Assembly: GCF_021284765.1 (NCBI RefSeq)
Contig: NZ_CP089924.1
Span: 2,312,001-2,376,000, forward strand
DNA length: 64,000 nucleotides
Direction: 5' to 3'
Source of the DNA: Lysobacter sp. 5GHs7-4
GTDB lineage: Bacteria > Pseudomonadota > Gammaproteobacteria > Xanthomonadales > Xanthomonadaceae
The notes beneath the pieces were generated by a model. It saw nothing but the letters and a program-made list of their open reading frames with translations, was not told the DNA's origin and searched no databases. The position numbers and the translations under genes are program-made. Shown here piece by piece: positions 17,044 to 26,069 of this stretch. The stretch's first letter is position 1, and every line of letters starts with the position of its first letter.

Positions 17044-18603
17044 ATGCTGCGCCTGGACTTCGACAACGCCTTCGTGCGCGAGCTGCCGGCCGATCCCGAG
17101 CAGGGCCCGGGCGTGCGGCAGGTGCAGGGCGCGCTGTACTCGCGCGTGCAGCCCACGCCGGTGGCGGCGCCGCGCCTGCTCGCGTACTCGGCCGAGATGG
17201 CGGCGCGGCTGGGCCTGGACGAGGCGGCCGTGCGCTCGCCCGAATTCGCCCAGGTGTTCGCGGGCAACGCGCTGCTGCCCGGCATGCAGCCGTTCGCGAG
17301 CAACTACGGCGGTCACCAGTTCGGGCATTGGGCCGGCCAGCTCGGCGACGGCCGCGCGATCGGCCTGGGCGAGGTGATCAACGCGGCCGGCGAGCGCTGG
17401 GAGCTGCAGCTCAAGGGCGCCGGCCCGACCCCGTATTCGCGCACCGCCGACGGCCGCGCGGTGCTGCGCTCCTCGGTGCGCGAGTTCCTGTGCAGCGAGG
17501 CCATGCACCATCTGGGCGTGCCGACCACGCGCGCGCTCAGCCTGATCGGCACCGGCGAGGACGTGGTGCGCGATATGTTCTACGACGGCCACCCCAAGGC
17601 CGAGCCCGGCGCGGTGGTGTGCCGGGTCGCGCCTTCGTTCCTGCGGTTCGGCCATTTCGAGCTGCCGGCGTCGCGCGGCGACATCGAGCTGCTGCGACAG
17701 TTGGTGGATTTCTGCATCCGCCGCGACTACCCGCAACTGGCCGGCAGCGGCGAGGCCCTGCACGCGGCCTGGTTCGCGCAGGTCTGTGAGCGCACCGCGG
17801 TGACGATGGCGCACTGGATGCGGGTCGGCTTCGTGCATGGGGTGATGAACACCGACAACCTGTCCATCCTCGGCCTGACCATCGATTACGGCCCCTACGG
17901 CTGGGTCGACAACTACGACCCGGATTGGACGCCCAACACCACCGACGCCGGCGGCCGCCGCTACCGCTACGGCGCGCAGCCGCAGGTGGCGTATTGGAAC
18001 CTGTCGCGCCTGGCCGGCGCGCTGTCGCCCTTGTTCGCCGACGTGGCGCCGCTGCAGGACGGCCTGCGCCGTTACGTCGAGGCCTGGAACGCGGCCGAGC
18101 GCGACACGGTCGCGCGCAAGCTGGGTCTGCGCGAATGCCGCGACGAGGATCTGGCGCTGATGGACGACCTGCGCGGGCTGCTGCACCGCGCCGAGGTCGA
18201 CATGACGCTGTGGTTCCGCGCCCTGTCCGATCTGGACGATGCCGCGCCCGATCTGCAAGCGTTCGCCGAGGCGTTCTACGACGAGCACAAGCGCGCAGCC
18301 TCCGAACCGGAGTTTCTGGCCTGGTTGTCGCGGTACCGCGCGCGCCTGGCTGCGGACGCCGCGCCGACGGCCGAGCGCCAGGCCCGCATGCGCGCGGCCA
18401 ATCCGCGCTACGTGCTGCGCAACTACCTGGCCCAACAGGCGATCGACCGCGCCGAGCAGGGCGATGCGGCGGGCATCACGGACCTGCTGGAGGTGATGCG
18501 GCGTCCCTACGAGGACCAGCCCGGTCGCGAAGCCTACGCGCAGCGCCGCCCCGACTGGGCACGCGACCGTGCCGGCTGCTCGATGCTGTCCTGCAGTTCC
18601 TGA
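17044..18603 (+). CDS. selO: Protein adenylyltransferase SelO
   Basis: A 519-residue pseudokinase-fold AMPylator (YdiU/SelO) that transfers AMP to redox-linked proteins. Seen: [20 protein letters not shown] (residues 87-106), [11 protein letters not shown] with Lys124, the catalytic-side HGVMNTDN (265-272) and an [14 protein letters not shown] metal-binding segment. It ends in SCSS, the usual conserved C-terminus of bacterial SelO, which forms a redox disulfide in studied members. Full length. Immediately follows the GST gene, a context consistent with oxidative-stress roles. Confidence 0.96.
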   Translation: MLRLDFDNAFVRELPADPEQGPGVRQVQGALYSRVQPTPVAAPRLLAYSAEMAARLGLDEAAVRSPEFAQVFAGNALLPGMQPFASNYGGHQFGHWAGQLGDGRAIGLGEVINAAGERWELQLKGAGPTPYSRTADGRAVLRSSVREFLCSEAMHHLGVPTTRALSLIGTGEDVVRDMFYDGHPKAEPGAVVCRVAPSFLRFGHFELPASRGDIELLRQLVDFCIRRDYPQLAGSGEALHAAWFAQVCERTAVTMAHWMRVGFVHGVMNTDNLSILGLTIDYGPYGWVDNYDPDWTPNTTDAGGRRYRYGAQPQVAYWNLSRLAGALSPLFADVAPLQDGLRRYVEAWNAAERDTVARKLGLRECRDEDLALMDDLRGLLHRAEVDMTLWFRALSDLDDAAPDLQAFAEAFYDEHKRAASEPEFLAWLSRYRARLAADAAPTAERQARMRAANPRYVLRNYLAQQAIDRAEQGDAAGITDLLEVMRRPYEDQPGREAYAQRRPDWARDRAGCSMLSCSS

Positions 18604-18935
18604 GTTCGACGCTGCGCAGATCGCCGCATCGCCTTCGGTAAGGACGGCGTGTTCTCGGCGGGCTGCGGCTTGCTCTCTGTGGGCGCGGCGTAAGCCGCGA
18701 TCGCGAATCGTCGGCCAGCGGCGTCGCGATCCGCAGCCACGCAATCGCGGCTTACGCCGCTCCCACAGAAAGCGATAACGCCGCGGGTCGACTTGATTGA
18801 GCGGGGCTGGGCCCGAAGCGCGCCCGCGCAGGCGCGCGGGCGGCGGGGTGTAGCGGTAGCCGGGCTCGGCGCCGGTGTCTTGCGACCTCGGCCCAAATCC
18901 TGGGCCCGAAGTTTGAATCGCGCAGTCCGAGCCGA
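18604..18935. repeat. 332-bp gap with inverted gtgggcgcggcgtaagc pair
   Basis: The main structure is an inverted pair: 18674-18703 (ctctgtgggcgcggcgtaag) and 18741-18772 (ctcccacagaaag at its end). The rest holds a GC-rich palindrome near 18822-18845 and no convincing reading frame. The convergent neighbours selO and the short Lys-rich gene at 18936 both end here, so hairpins may contribute to transcript ends. Confidence 0.7.
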
Positions 18936-19052
18936 TCAGGCCGGGCCGAACGCCTTATTGGCTTTTTTCTCGTTCTTTTCGGCGCGCTTTTCCTTGATCG
19001 TCTTGGTCGGTTTCTTCTTGGTTTCCTTCTTGCGGTCCATGCCTTTGCTCAT
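18936..19052 (-). CDS. Very short Lys-rich protein
   Basis: A 38-residue highly basic peptide: MSKGMDRKKETKKKPTKTIK, then EKRAEKNEKKANKAFGPA. Lysine-rich miniproteins with this pattern occur in gamma-proteobacterial genomes, often near ABC-F genes, but without known function. ATG at 19052 is preceded by ggaggagcccgcc on the minus strand, a credible ribosome site. It is divergent from uup. The call rests on composition and start signals, so it is moderately sure. Confidence 0.6.
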   Translation of the reverse strand: MSKGMDRKKETKKKPTKTIKEKRAEKNEKKANKAFGPA

Positions 19053-19190
19053 GGCGGGCTCCTCGATCGTCGGTCGCTGGCCGCGGCGGAATGCCGGCGG
19101 CGAGGCGCCAGTATGCGCCGCGCGGGCGCCGGCCGCGCCTGCCGCGCGTGCGGACAGCGCCGGGACGCGCCGGCCCGGTACAATGGGCGG

Positions 19191-21080
19191 ATGCCTCTGA
19201 TCACCCTGCAAAACGTCGACTACAGCGTCGGCGGCCCGCTGCTGCTCGAAAACGTAGCCCTGTCCATCGAAGCCGGCGAACGCATCGCCCTGATCGGCCG
19301 CAACGGCGCCGGCAAGTCGACCCTGATGCGGCTGCTGTCCGGCGAAATCCTGCCCGACGACGGAGAAGTCCGCCGCGAGGGCAACCTGCGCATCGCGCGG
19401 CTGGAGCAGGAGGTGCCGCACGGCGCCGACGGCAGCGTGTTCGACGTGGTCGCCGCCGGCATGGGCGAACTCGGCAGCTGGCTGGCCCAGTACCACCATC
19501 TGTTGCACGACGAAGTGCTGGACACCGACGCCCTGGCCGAGGTGCAGGCCAAGATCGAGGCCGCGCACGGCTGGAGCGCCGACCAGCGCGTGGTCGAGAC
19601 CCTGGCCCGCCTGGACCTGGACGGCGACGCCTTGTTCGCACGCCTGTCCGGCGGCCTCAAGCGGCGCGTGCTGCTGGCGCGCGCGTTGGTATCGGCGCCC
19701 GACCTGCTGCTGCTGGACGAACCGACCAACCACCTCGACATCGCCGCCATCGATTGGCTGGAAACCTTCCTCAAGGGGTGGAGCGGGGCGCTGGTGTTCG
19801 TCACCCACGACCGCCGCTTCCTGCGTTCGCTGGCCACGCGTATCGTCGAAATCGACCGCGGCCAGGTCAGCAGCTGGCCCGGCGATTGGGACAACTACCT
19901 GCGCCGCCGCGAGGAGCGCCTGAACGCCGAGGCGCAGGAGAACGCGCGCTTCGACAAGCTGCTGGCGCAGGAAGAGGTGTGGATCCGCCAGGGCATCAAG
20001 GCCCGCCGCACCCGCGACGAAGGCCGCGTGCGCCGGCTCAAGGCGATGCGCAACGAACGCGCGCAGCGCCGCGATCTCACCGGCAACGTGCGCATGGATT
20101 TCGCCCAGGCCGAGTCCTCGGGCAAGAAGGTGGTCGAGGCCAAGGGCGTCGATTTTTCCTACGCCGAACGCCATCTGGTACGCGACCTGTCGACCACGAT
20201 CTTCCGCGGCGACCGCATCGGCCTGATCGGCCCCAACGGCAGCGGCAAGACCACCCTGATCAAGCTGCTGCTGGGCCAGCTCGCGCCCGAGCGCGGCGAG
20301 GTCAAGCTGGGCAGCAATCTGCAGGTGGCGTACTTCGACCAGTACCGCGCGACCCTGCGCGAGGATTGGAACGCACTGGAAAACGTGGCCGAAGGCCGCG
20401 ACTTCGTCGAGGTCGGCGGCAAGCAGAAGCACGTGATCGGCTATCTGCAGGATTTCCTGTTCACGCCCGAACGCGCGCGCGCGCCGATCACGCGACTGTC
20501 CGGCGGCGAGCGCAACCGCCTGCTGCTGGCCAAGCTGTTCGCGCAGCCGTCCAACCTGCTGGTGATGGACGAACCCACCAACGACCTCGACGTCGAAACC
20601 TTGGAGCTGCTGGAAGAGCTGCTCGGCGATTACCCGGGCACCTTGCTGCTGGTCAGCCACGACCGCGACTTCCTCGACAACGTGGTCACCTCGACCCTGG
20701 TGATGCAGGACGGCGAAGAGGGGCGCGTAGGCGAGTACGTGGGCGGTTACAGCGATTGGCTGCGCCAGCGTCCGCAAGCCGCCGCGGCGACGGGCGCACC
20801 CAAGCCTGCCGCGTCGCCGGCCGCACGCACCGAGACGCCGGCGGCGGCGCCCGCCGCGCCCAAGCGCAAGCTCAGCTACAAGGACGCGCGCGAGCTGGAG
20901 CAACTGCCGGCGCTGATCGAAACCCTGGAAACCAAGCTGGCCGAGCTCGGCGAACGCATGAACGATGCGGGCTTCTACCAGCAGGGCGCCGCGGCGATCA
21001 ACGCGCACAACGAAGCGCTGGCCAAGACCCAGGCGGAGCTGGACCACGCCTATGCCCGCTGGGCGGAGCTGGACGGCTAA
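19191..21080 (+). CDS. uup: ABC-F ATPase Uup
   Basis: A 629-residue ABC-F protein with two nucleotide-binding domains joined by the Y-loop linker, acting on ribosomes or chromosome maintenance rather than transport. Walker A motifs are GRNGAGKST (36-44) and GPNGSGKTT in the second half; signatures LSGGLKRR and LSGGERNR; Walker B LLLLDEPTNHLD and LLVMDEPTNDLD. The C-terminal 80 residues form a coiled coil (LSYKDARELEQLPALIETLE), typical of Uup. ATG at 19191 starts at MPLITLQNVDYSVGG; longer in-frame starts are not conserved. Confidence 0.96.
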   Translation: MPLITLQNVDYSVGGPLLLENVALSIEAGERIALIGRNGAGKSTLMRLLSGEILPDDGEVRREGNLRIARLEQEVPHGADGSVFDVVAAGMGELGSWLAQYHHLLHDEVLDTDALAEVQAKIEAAHGWSADQRVVETLARLDLDGDALFARLSGGLKRRVLLARALVSAPDLLLLDEPTNHLDIAAIDWLETFLKGWSGALVFVTHDRRFLRSLATRIVEIDRGQVSSWPGDWDNYLRRREERLNAEAQENARFDKLLAQEEVWIRQGIKARRTRDEGRVRRLKAMRNERAQRRDLTGNVRMDFAQAESSGKKVVEAKGVDFSYAERHLVRDLSTTIFRGDRIGLIGPNGSGKTTLIKLLLGQLAPERGEVKLGSNLQVAYFDQYRATLREDWNALENVAEGRDFVEVGGKQKHVIGYLQDFLFTPERARAPITRLSGGERNRLLLAKLFAQPSNLLVMDEPTNDLDVETLELLEELLGDYPGTLLLVSHDRDFLDNVVTSTLVMQDGEEGRVGEYVGGYSDWLRQRPQAAAATGAPKPAASPAARTETPAAAPAAPKRKLSYKDARELEQLPALIETLETKLAELGERMNDAGFYQQGAAAINAHNEALAKTQAELDHAYARWAELDG

Positions 21081-21190
21081 GGGAGCAAATCCCCCTCAAT
21101 CCCCCTTTTTCAAAGGGGGAAGACAAGCAGGCGCATTAGCCTCCCTGACAAAGGAGGAAGCAGACGCCAAGACGATGGGCGACCCGGCAT
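21081..21190. repeat. aatccccctcaatccccct hairpin repeats after uup
   Basis: Two stems of the ccctttttcaaaggg family lie here: 21090-21122 (aatccccctcaatccccctttttcaaaggg) and a shorter gcctccctgacaaaggaggaag at 21140-21161. They may terminate uup transcription but no run of T follows the first stem on the plus strand. Confidence 0.6.
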
Positions 21191-21272
21191 GCCTTTCGGC
21201 GCTTGCGTCGGCGCCGGCCCGCGGTTCCTAATCCCCGCGAAGACCGGAGCGGCCGGCGAGGGGAGCGCACAC

Positions 21273-21821
21273 ATGCGGGCAATCACGACGATGGCGGCGA
21301 TCGCGTTGGCGCTGGCCGGGCTGCCGGCCGCGGCCGCGGTCAAGGACGCAGCGAAGGACGGATTCACCATCGAGAACGAGCAGACCGTGCCGGTCGATGC
21401 GGCCACCGCCTGGAAGGCCCTGGTCGAGGACGTCGACCAGTGGTGGCCCAAGGACCATACCTGGTGGGGCAAGGCTTCGAAGCTGAGCATCGACGCGCGC
21501 GCCGGCGGCTGCTTCTGCGAGATCGGCGGCGCCCAGCAGGCGCAGCACATGACGGTGAGTTTCGTCGATCCTGGCAAGACCCTGCGCCTGCTCGGCGGCC
21601 TGGGCCCGCTGCAGGGCATGGGCCTGCACGGCGCGGCCGAGTTCCGTCTGTCGCCGGCCGAGGGCGGCGGCACGCGCATCGTTTTCTACTACCGCGCCGG
21701 CGGCTACACGCCCGACGACCTGGGCAAGTTCGCACCGGTGGTGGATCAGGTCATGGGCCTGCAACTGGGCGGCCTGGCCGACCATCTGCGCAAGACAGGC
21801 GCCGCAGGCGCGCGCAAGTGA
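21273..21821 (+). CDS. Exported SRPBCC-domain protein
   Basis: A 182-residue protein with an N-terminal export signal (residues 1-21, ALAGLPAAAA) followed by an SRPBCC lipid/ligand-binding domain: WKALVEDVDQWWPKDHTWWGKASKL, a CFCEIGG pair and a C-terminal helix GKFAPVVDQVMGLQLGGLADHL. An exported START-like protein is less usual than cytoplasmic ones. ATG 21273 has ggggagcgc upstream. The AraC regulator gene begins by overlapping the stop by 4 bp (GTGA), so the pair is probably translationally coupled. Confidence 0.85.
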   Translation: MRAITTMAAIALALAGLPAAAAVKDAAKDGFTIENEQTVPVDAATAWKALVEDVDQWWPKDHTWWGKASKLSIDARAGGCFCEIGGAQQAQHMTVSFVDPGKTLRLLGGLGPLQGMGLHGAAEFRLSPAEGGGTRIVFYYRAGGYTPDDLGKFAPVVDQVMGLQLGGLADHLRKTGAAGARK

Positions 21822-22537
21822 TTCCCAGCGGCGCCGCCTACCGCACCCGGCACGAACGCGGCGCGACCTTGGCGACGCACCGTCACCGCGCGCCGTACGC
21901 GGCGCTGGTGCTGGACGGCGACTACACCGAATCCAGCTTCGACGGCCCGCTGCCGTGCCGGCCGGGGACGCTGGTGCTGCATCCGGCCTATCACGCGCAC
22001 GGCGACCGCTTCGGCGGGCTCGGTGCGTGCGCGATCAACATCGAGTTGGCCGAAGGCGCGCTCGACCTGTGCGCCGACCTGTCCGCCAGCGCCTGGCAGG
22101 TGCACGACCTGCGCGAGGCGGTGGAGGTGTTCGAGCGTTGCCCGCAACGCTTGTCGGAACTGTTGGCCTGCGCTCGTCCGCAGACCGCGGCCGAACTGCC
22201 CGATTGGCAGGGCGAACTGCTGCGTCGCATGGCCGATTCCGAACAGGACATCGCCGCGCTCGCGCGCGGACTCGGCGTTTCGGCCGAGCACGCCAGCCGC
22301 GCCTTGAGCCGCAGTTTCGGCATGTCGCCACGCGCCCTGCGGCGCGAGGCGCGCTGGCGCCGCGCCCTGCATCTGCTGGGCGGCGCGCTGCCCCTGGCGG
22401 ACGTCGCCGCGGCGGCGGGGTTCGCCGATCAAAGCCATCTGCACCGGATCGTGGTCGCCCACGCCGGCTGCACGCCGGCGCGGCTGCGGCGGCAGATCAA
22501 GTACGTACAAGACCGGTCGCTCAGCGCCGCGGCTTAA
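21818..22537 (+). CDS. AraC-family transcriptional regulator
   Basis: A 239-residue AraC-type regulator. The cupin-like sensor half begins YRTRHERGATLATHRHRAPYAALVL and the HTH half contains ARGLGVSAEHASRALSRSFGMSPRALRREARWRRAL and VAAAAGFADQSHLHRIVVAHAGCTPARLRR, both classic AraC helix-turn-helix segments. The start is GTG at 21818, within the last codon of the SRPBCC gene. It probably regulates the exported SRPBCC/HExxH region. The inducing ligand is unknown. Confidence 0.9.
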   Translation: MIPSGAAYRTRHERGATLATHRHRAPYAALVLDGDYTESSFDGPLPCRPGTLVLHPAYHAHGDRFGGLGACAINIELAEGALDLCADLSASAWQVHDLREAVEVFERCPQRLSELLACARPQTAAELPDWQGELLRRMADSEQDIAALARGLGVSAEHASRALSRSFGMSPRALRREARWRRALHLLGGALPLADVAAAAGFADQSHLHRIVVAHAGCTPARLRRQIKYVQDRSLSAAA

Positions 22538-22575
22538 TGGCTCCAACGCGCCCCCGCGCTCCTGGAGCCTCCGCG

Positions 22576-23679
22576 ATGAAGACCTCTCTACTGCCTGCCG
22601 CGACCGCTTTGCCCGTGCTGCTGGCCTGGGCCCTCAGCGGCGCCGCCGCGACGCCTGCCGCGGAACCCGCGCCCAGCGGTCCGCTGGCCGCCAAAGCCGT
22701 GAGCGAAGCGCTGGGCGCTGCGCTGCGCGCCGACGTCCCGACCGCGTTGACGGCCTTGAAGGCCGCGCCGGCCGAGCAGTTCAACGCCAAGGACATCGCC
22801 TTCCGCAGCTGCATGATCGAACGCCACGAGCGCAGCTCGCCGCCGCCGCCGGTCGGCGAGACCGACGATCCGCTGGCGCGCAAGGTGCTCGATCTCTACC
22901 AAAACTACTGGTGGCATGCGGTGCGCGATCCGGCTGGGCGCCCGGCGCGGGACGCCCAGCTCAAGGCCGACCTGGCCGCGACGATCGGCGAGAAGCCGCC
23001 GGCCGACGGCGACGAGGCCTTCGACGCGCTGACCGAGCGGATCAACGTGAAGCTGCGCGCGGCCGGCCTGCACCCGCTGCAGGGCCGCACGCCGCCGCTG
23101 TACGACCTGCTGGTGTGGCGCCAGCAGGAGGAGCGCGACTACACCGTCGCGCTGCCCGGCGGCGAGCAGCAACCGGTCAAGGTGTTCGTGATGGACGACT
23201 GGCTCAGTCGCGGCTGGAGCCACTACACCGCCTGCAGCTACACCGGCGCGGCCGGCTGGGCCAACGAACAGGGCCTGTTCGCGGTGCGTTCGGCCTATGG
23301 CGACCTGAAGGGCGAGGACTTCAAGGTCAGTTTCCTTGGCCACGAATCCCAGCACTACGCCGACCTCAAGCGCTGGCCCGAGATGCCGCCGTGGACGCTG
23401 GAGTACCGCGCCAAGCTGGTCGAACTGGCCTTGGCCGACGACACCCGGATCAAGTTGCTGGACCGCTTCTACCGCAGCCAGGACGACGAACCCGATCACC
23501 CGCACCCGTATGCGAACAAGCGCGTGATCGCCGCGGTGTTGGCGAAGTTGGGCCTGCCTGCGACCGCCGACCTGCGCCAGGCCGATCCGGAGGCGACGCG
23601 TCGCGCCGCGCGTGAGGTGCTGATCGAAGACACCCGCAAGCGCAAGGCGGAAACGCCGGCGGCGGCGCCGAAAACCTGA
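22576..23679 (+). CDS. Exported HExxH protein, putative zinc metallopeptidase
   Basis: A 367-residue protein with an N-terminal signal (MKTSLLPAATALPVLLAWAL to about residue 25). No family name is recognised, but His256-Glu257-Ser-Gln-His260 matches HExxH, and Glu276 in LEYRAKLVELAL follows at the spacing of a third zinc ligand (gluzincin style). The middle is charged and the C-terminus is Lys/Ala/Pro-rich. Gene begins 38 bp after the AraC stop, so it is likely in the same unit. The sequence supports a secreted peptidase-like role, not proven. Confidence 0.7.
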   Translation: MKTSLLPAATALPVLLAWALSGAAATPAAEPAPSGPLAAKAVSEALGAALRADVPTALTALKAAPAEQFNAKDIAFRSCMIERHERSSPPPPVGETDDPLARKVLDLYQNYWWHAVRDPAGRPARDAQLKADLAATIGEKPPADGDEAFDALTERINVKLRAAGLHPLQGRTPPLYDLLVWRQQEERDYTVALPGGEQQPVKVFVMDDWLSRGWSHYTACSYTGAAGWANEQGLFAVRSAYGDLKGEDFKVSFLGHESQHYADLKRWPEMPPWTLEYRAKLVELALADDTRIKLLDRFYRSQDDEPDHPHPYANKRVIAAVLAKLGLPATADLRQADPEATRRAAREVLIEDTRKRKAETPAAAPKT

Positions 23680-23713
23680 TTCGGCGGGCCGCCGCGGGCG
23701 CTACACTGGCTGC

Positions 23714-24298
23714 ATGCAACACGACTTGTTCGGCGCCGCGCCCGCGGCGTCCCCCGATATCCATCGCCTGTTCTTCGCCTTGCTGCCCGATGAGGCCACG
23801 TGCGCACGCGTCGCCGCATGCGCCTCGGCCTTGCGCGATCGCCACCAGGCCGGCGGCCGTCTGATCGGCGCGCATCGCTATCACCTGACCCTGCAGTTTC
23901 TCGGCGACGCCGACCGCTTCGAGGAGCAGCGCGCGCTGGCCGCGCAGGCCGCCGCCGCCGATGTCGTCGCCGACGCGTTCGACCTGCCGCTGGATCGCGC
24001 CGGCAGCTTCCGCAACCGTTCGATTCCGTGGTGGCTGGGTTGCGAGCGCGCGCCCGCGCAACTGCAGGCGCTGTGGGAGCGGCTGGGCATCGCCCTGGCC
24101 AAGCGCGGCGTGCGCGTGGAGGGCGGGCACAGCCTGACTCCGCACGTCACCATCGTGCGCGACGCGGCCGGGGCGCTGCATCCGCCGGTGGAGATCGAGC
24201 CGATCGTGTGGCGGGTGACGGATTTCGCCCTGATCCACAGCCAGCTCGGCAGCCGCAACGCCTACACCGTGCTCGGGCGGTGGCCTTTGACCGAGTGA
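23714..24298 (+). CDS. thpR: RNA 2',3'-cyclic phosphodiesterase ThpR
   Basis: A 194-residue LigT/ThpR 2H phosphoesterase that opens 2',3'-cyclic phosphates on RNA. Both catalytic His-x-Thr motifs are present: HLTL with His57 and HVTI with His144. The N-terminal FFALLPDEAT segment and GSRNAYTVLGRWPL end also match the family. ATG at 23714 gives normal length. It follows the HExxH gene by 34 bp and precedes the DUF1801 gene by 39 bp. Confidence 0.93.
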   Translation: MQHDLFGAAPAASPDIHRLFFALLPDEATCARVAACASALRDRHQAGGRLIGAHRYHLTLQFLGDADRFEEQRALAAQAAAADVVADAFDLPLDRAGSFRNRSIPWWLGCERAPAQLQALWERLGIALAKRGVRVEGGHSLTPHVTIVRDAAGALHPPVEIEPIVWRVTDFALIHSQLGSRNAYTVLGRWPLTE

Positions 24299-24337
24299 GG
24301 GGACCACAATGGCGGCGTCCTCGCCCGGGGGGCCGCC

Positions 24338-24946
24338 ATGGTCAAGACCGATCCTCGCATCGACGCCTACATCGCCGGCGCCGCCGAATTCGCCAGACCC
24401 ATCCTCGAACACGTACGCGGGGTGGTGCATAAGGCCTGCCCACAGGTCGAAGAGACCTTGAAGTGGGGCATGCCCAGCTTTCTCTATCAGGGCCAGATCC
24501 TGTGCGGCATGGCCGCGTTCAAGCAGCACGCCAGCTTCGGTTTCTGGCAGGGCGCCAACATCGTCGGGCCGGACGGGCGCAAGGGCGAGGAAGCGATGGG
24601 CCAGTTCGGCCGCCTGGCCGGTGTCGCCGACCTGCCGGGCAAGCGCGAGCTGGGCGGCTACGTGAAGCAGGCCATGGCCCTGATCGACGCCGGCGTGAAA
24701 CGGCCCAGTACCAAGAGCGCCCAGCCCAAGCCGCCGGTGGACGTGCCCGACGACCTGGCCGCGGCGCTGAAGAAGAACGCGCGGGCGCGCAAGACCTTCG
24801 AGGCCTTCGCGCCCAGTCATCGGCGCGAGTACGTGGAGTGGATCACGCAGGCCAAGCGCGAGGCGACGCGGCTCAAGCGCATCGAGCAGGCGGTGGAATG
24901 GCTGGCCGAGGGCAAGCAGCGCAATTGGAAGTACATGGGGTGTTGA
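24338..24946 (+). CDS. DUF1801/YdeI (OmdA-like) protein
   Basis: A 202-residue protein with the DUF1801 domain at the front (HVRGVVHKACPQVEETLKWG, then MPSFLYQGQILCGMAAFKQH) and the YdeI/OmdA-like helical end (LKKNARARKTFEAFAPSHRR, YVEWITQAKREATRLKRIEQ). Members are soluble; roles are poorly defined and cation/stress response has been suggested. ATG at 24338 directly begins the conserved region. It is the last gene of the plus-strand group before repeats at 25036. Confidence 0.92.
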   Translation: MVKTDPRIDAYIAGAAEFARPILEHVRGVVHKACPQVEETLKWGMPSFLYQGQILCGMAAFKQHASFGFWQGANIVGPDGRKGEEAMGQFGRLAGVADLPGKRELGGYVKQAMALIDAGVKRPSTKSAQPKPPVDVPDDLAAALKKNARARKTFEAFAPSHRREYVEWITQAKREATRLKRIEQAVEWLAEGKQRNWKYMGC

Positions 24947-25035
24947 GGGCTGCGGGCGGCGTTCGCGGCTGCAGCTGCGGACATGCCCGCAAGCGAAGGG
25001 CTAGTTGGGCCGAGGCGCGGCCTTGGATGCGCTGG

Positions 25036-25125
25036 AGCAAAAGCGAATCCCTCTCGATCCCCCTTTTCCAAAGAGGGAGGTCCGATCCGCGATTTCGCTT
25101 TTTGTGGGAGCGACGTGAGTCGCGA
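25036..25125. repeat. Dispersed cccct and gtgggagcgac repeats
   Basis: A ctcgatcccccttttccaaagagggagg hairpin at about 25053-25082 is followed at 25104-25125 by a single half of the gtgggagcgacgtgag family, without an inverted partner. The interval 24947-25184 holds no gene. Both repeats are typical of the intergenic spaces in this window. Confidence 0.65.
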
Positions 25126-25184
25126 TTGAGCTGCGGCAACGACGCCGCTCGGTCAGGCATCGCGCCGCGGCACGGGTTGCGCGT

Positions 25185-26069
25185 TTACGGCAGCAAACGC
25201 AGCCGCGCCTGCACGCCGTAATGATCCGACGCCCACACGCCGTCGGCGTCGGGCGCGTTGAACAGGATCTGCGCGGCGTCGGCGGCGAACGCCGCAGGCT
25301 CGTACCAGACGTGGTCGATGCGCAGCGGCGCGTACTGATTGAGATTGAGCGTGCTGTGCTCGCGCGCGTCGTCCGCGATGCCCGGGTGCAAGGTGCCGTA
25401 GGCGTTGTGGAAACGCTGGCGCAGGCCGGCGAACTCGGGCGCATGCTCGGGCGCGTTGAAGTCGCCGGCGAGCAGGCTGGGCGCGCCGCCGGCGGTGGCG
25501 TCGACGTAGGTCAGCAGGTCGTCGATCTGCTGCAGCCGGATCGCGCCGCCTTCGGGCTTGTAGTGCAGGTGGGTCGCGTAAACGTTGATCGTGCGCGTGC
25601 CCACGGCGATGCGCGCATGGGCGACGGTGCGGTAATCGTCGGCGGGCTGCAGGGCTTTCCAATCCAGCGACAGCACCGGCCGCTTGCTGAGGATCGCGTT
25701 GCCGTAGCGGCGCGGCGCGGCGGTCGAATCGACCGAGACGAAGTAGGCGCGGTAGCCCAGCGCCGCGGCCAGGGTCTGCGCCTGGTTGGGCAGGCCCTCG
25801 TGCTGCAGCACCTCCTGCAAGGCGATCACGTCCGGTTGCAGGCGGCGCAGCTCGGCGACGATCTGGCGTTGTCGGGCCGGCCAGTCGGCCTTGTCGTGCC
25901 ATAGATTGAGCGTGACCACCGACAGCGTGGCCGGCGCGGGCGCCGCGTCGGCCTGCGCCTGCGCGGCGAGCGCGGGTGAGCTCGCCATCGCCGCCAGCAC
26001 GACGGCGCCCGTCCACCACCGCGTCAGCAGGCGGCGCAGCGTGGTTCGGCCGGCCGCCGCCGGATTCAA
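25185..26069 (-). CDS. Exported endonuclease/exonuclease/phosphatase family protein
   Basis: A 294-residue EEP (DNase I-like) fold with an export signal (residues 10-38, ending ALAAQ). Active-site blocks are LNLWHDK, ALQEVLQHEG, GDFNAPEHAPE and a final WASDHYGVQARL with the catalytic Asp-His pair. Substrate could be nucleic acid, phospholipid or sugar phosphate. The start is TTG at 26069, overlapping the upstream M14 stop by 4 bp (TTGA). It is probably co-transcribed with the M14 peptidase. Confidence 0.88.
   Translation of the reverse strand: MNPAAAGRTTLRRLLTRWWTGAVVLAAMASSPALAAQAQADAAPAPATLSVVTLNLWHDKADWPARQRQIVAELRRLQPDVIALQEVLQHEGLPNQAQTLAAALGYRAYFVSVDSTAAPRRYGNAILSKRPVLSLDWKALQPADDYRTVAHARIAVGTRTINVYATHLHYKPEGGAIRLQQIDDLLTYVDATAGGAPSLLAGDFNAPEHAPEFAGLRQRFHNAYGTLHPGIADDAREHSTLNLNQYAPLRIDHVWYEPAAFAADAAQILFNAPDADGVWASDHYGVQARLRLLP

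Noticed and set aside
16384..18744. 786-residue frame on the minus strand
   Set aside because: It lies antisense to GST and selO. The GST/selO frames have strong family motifs, while this one does not.
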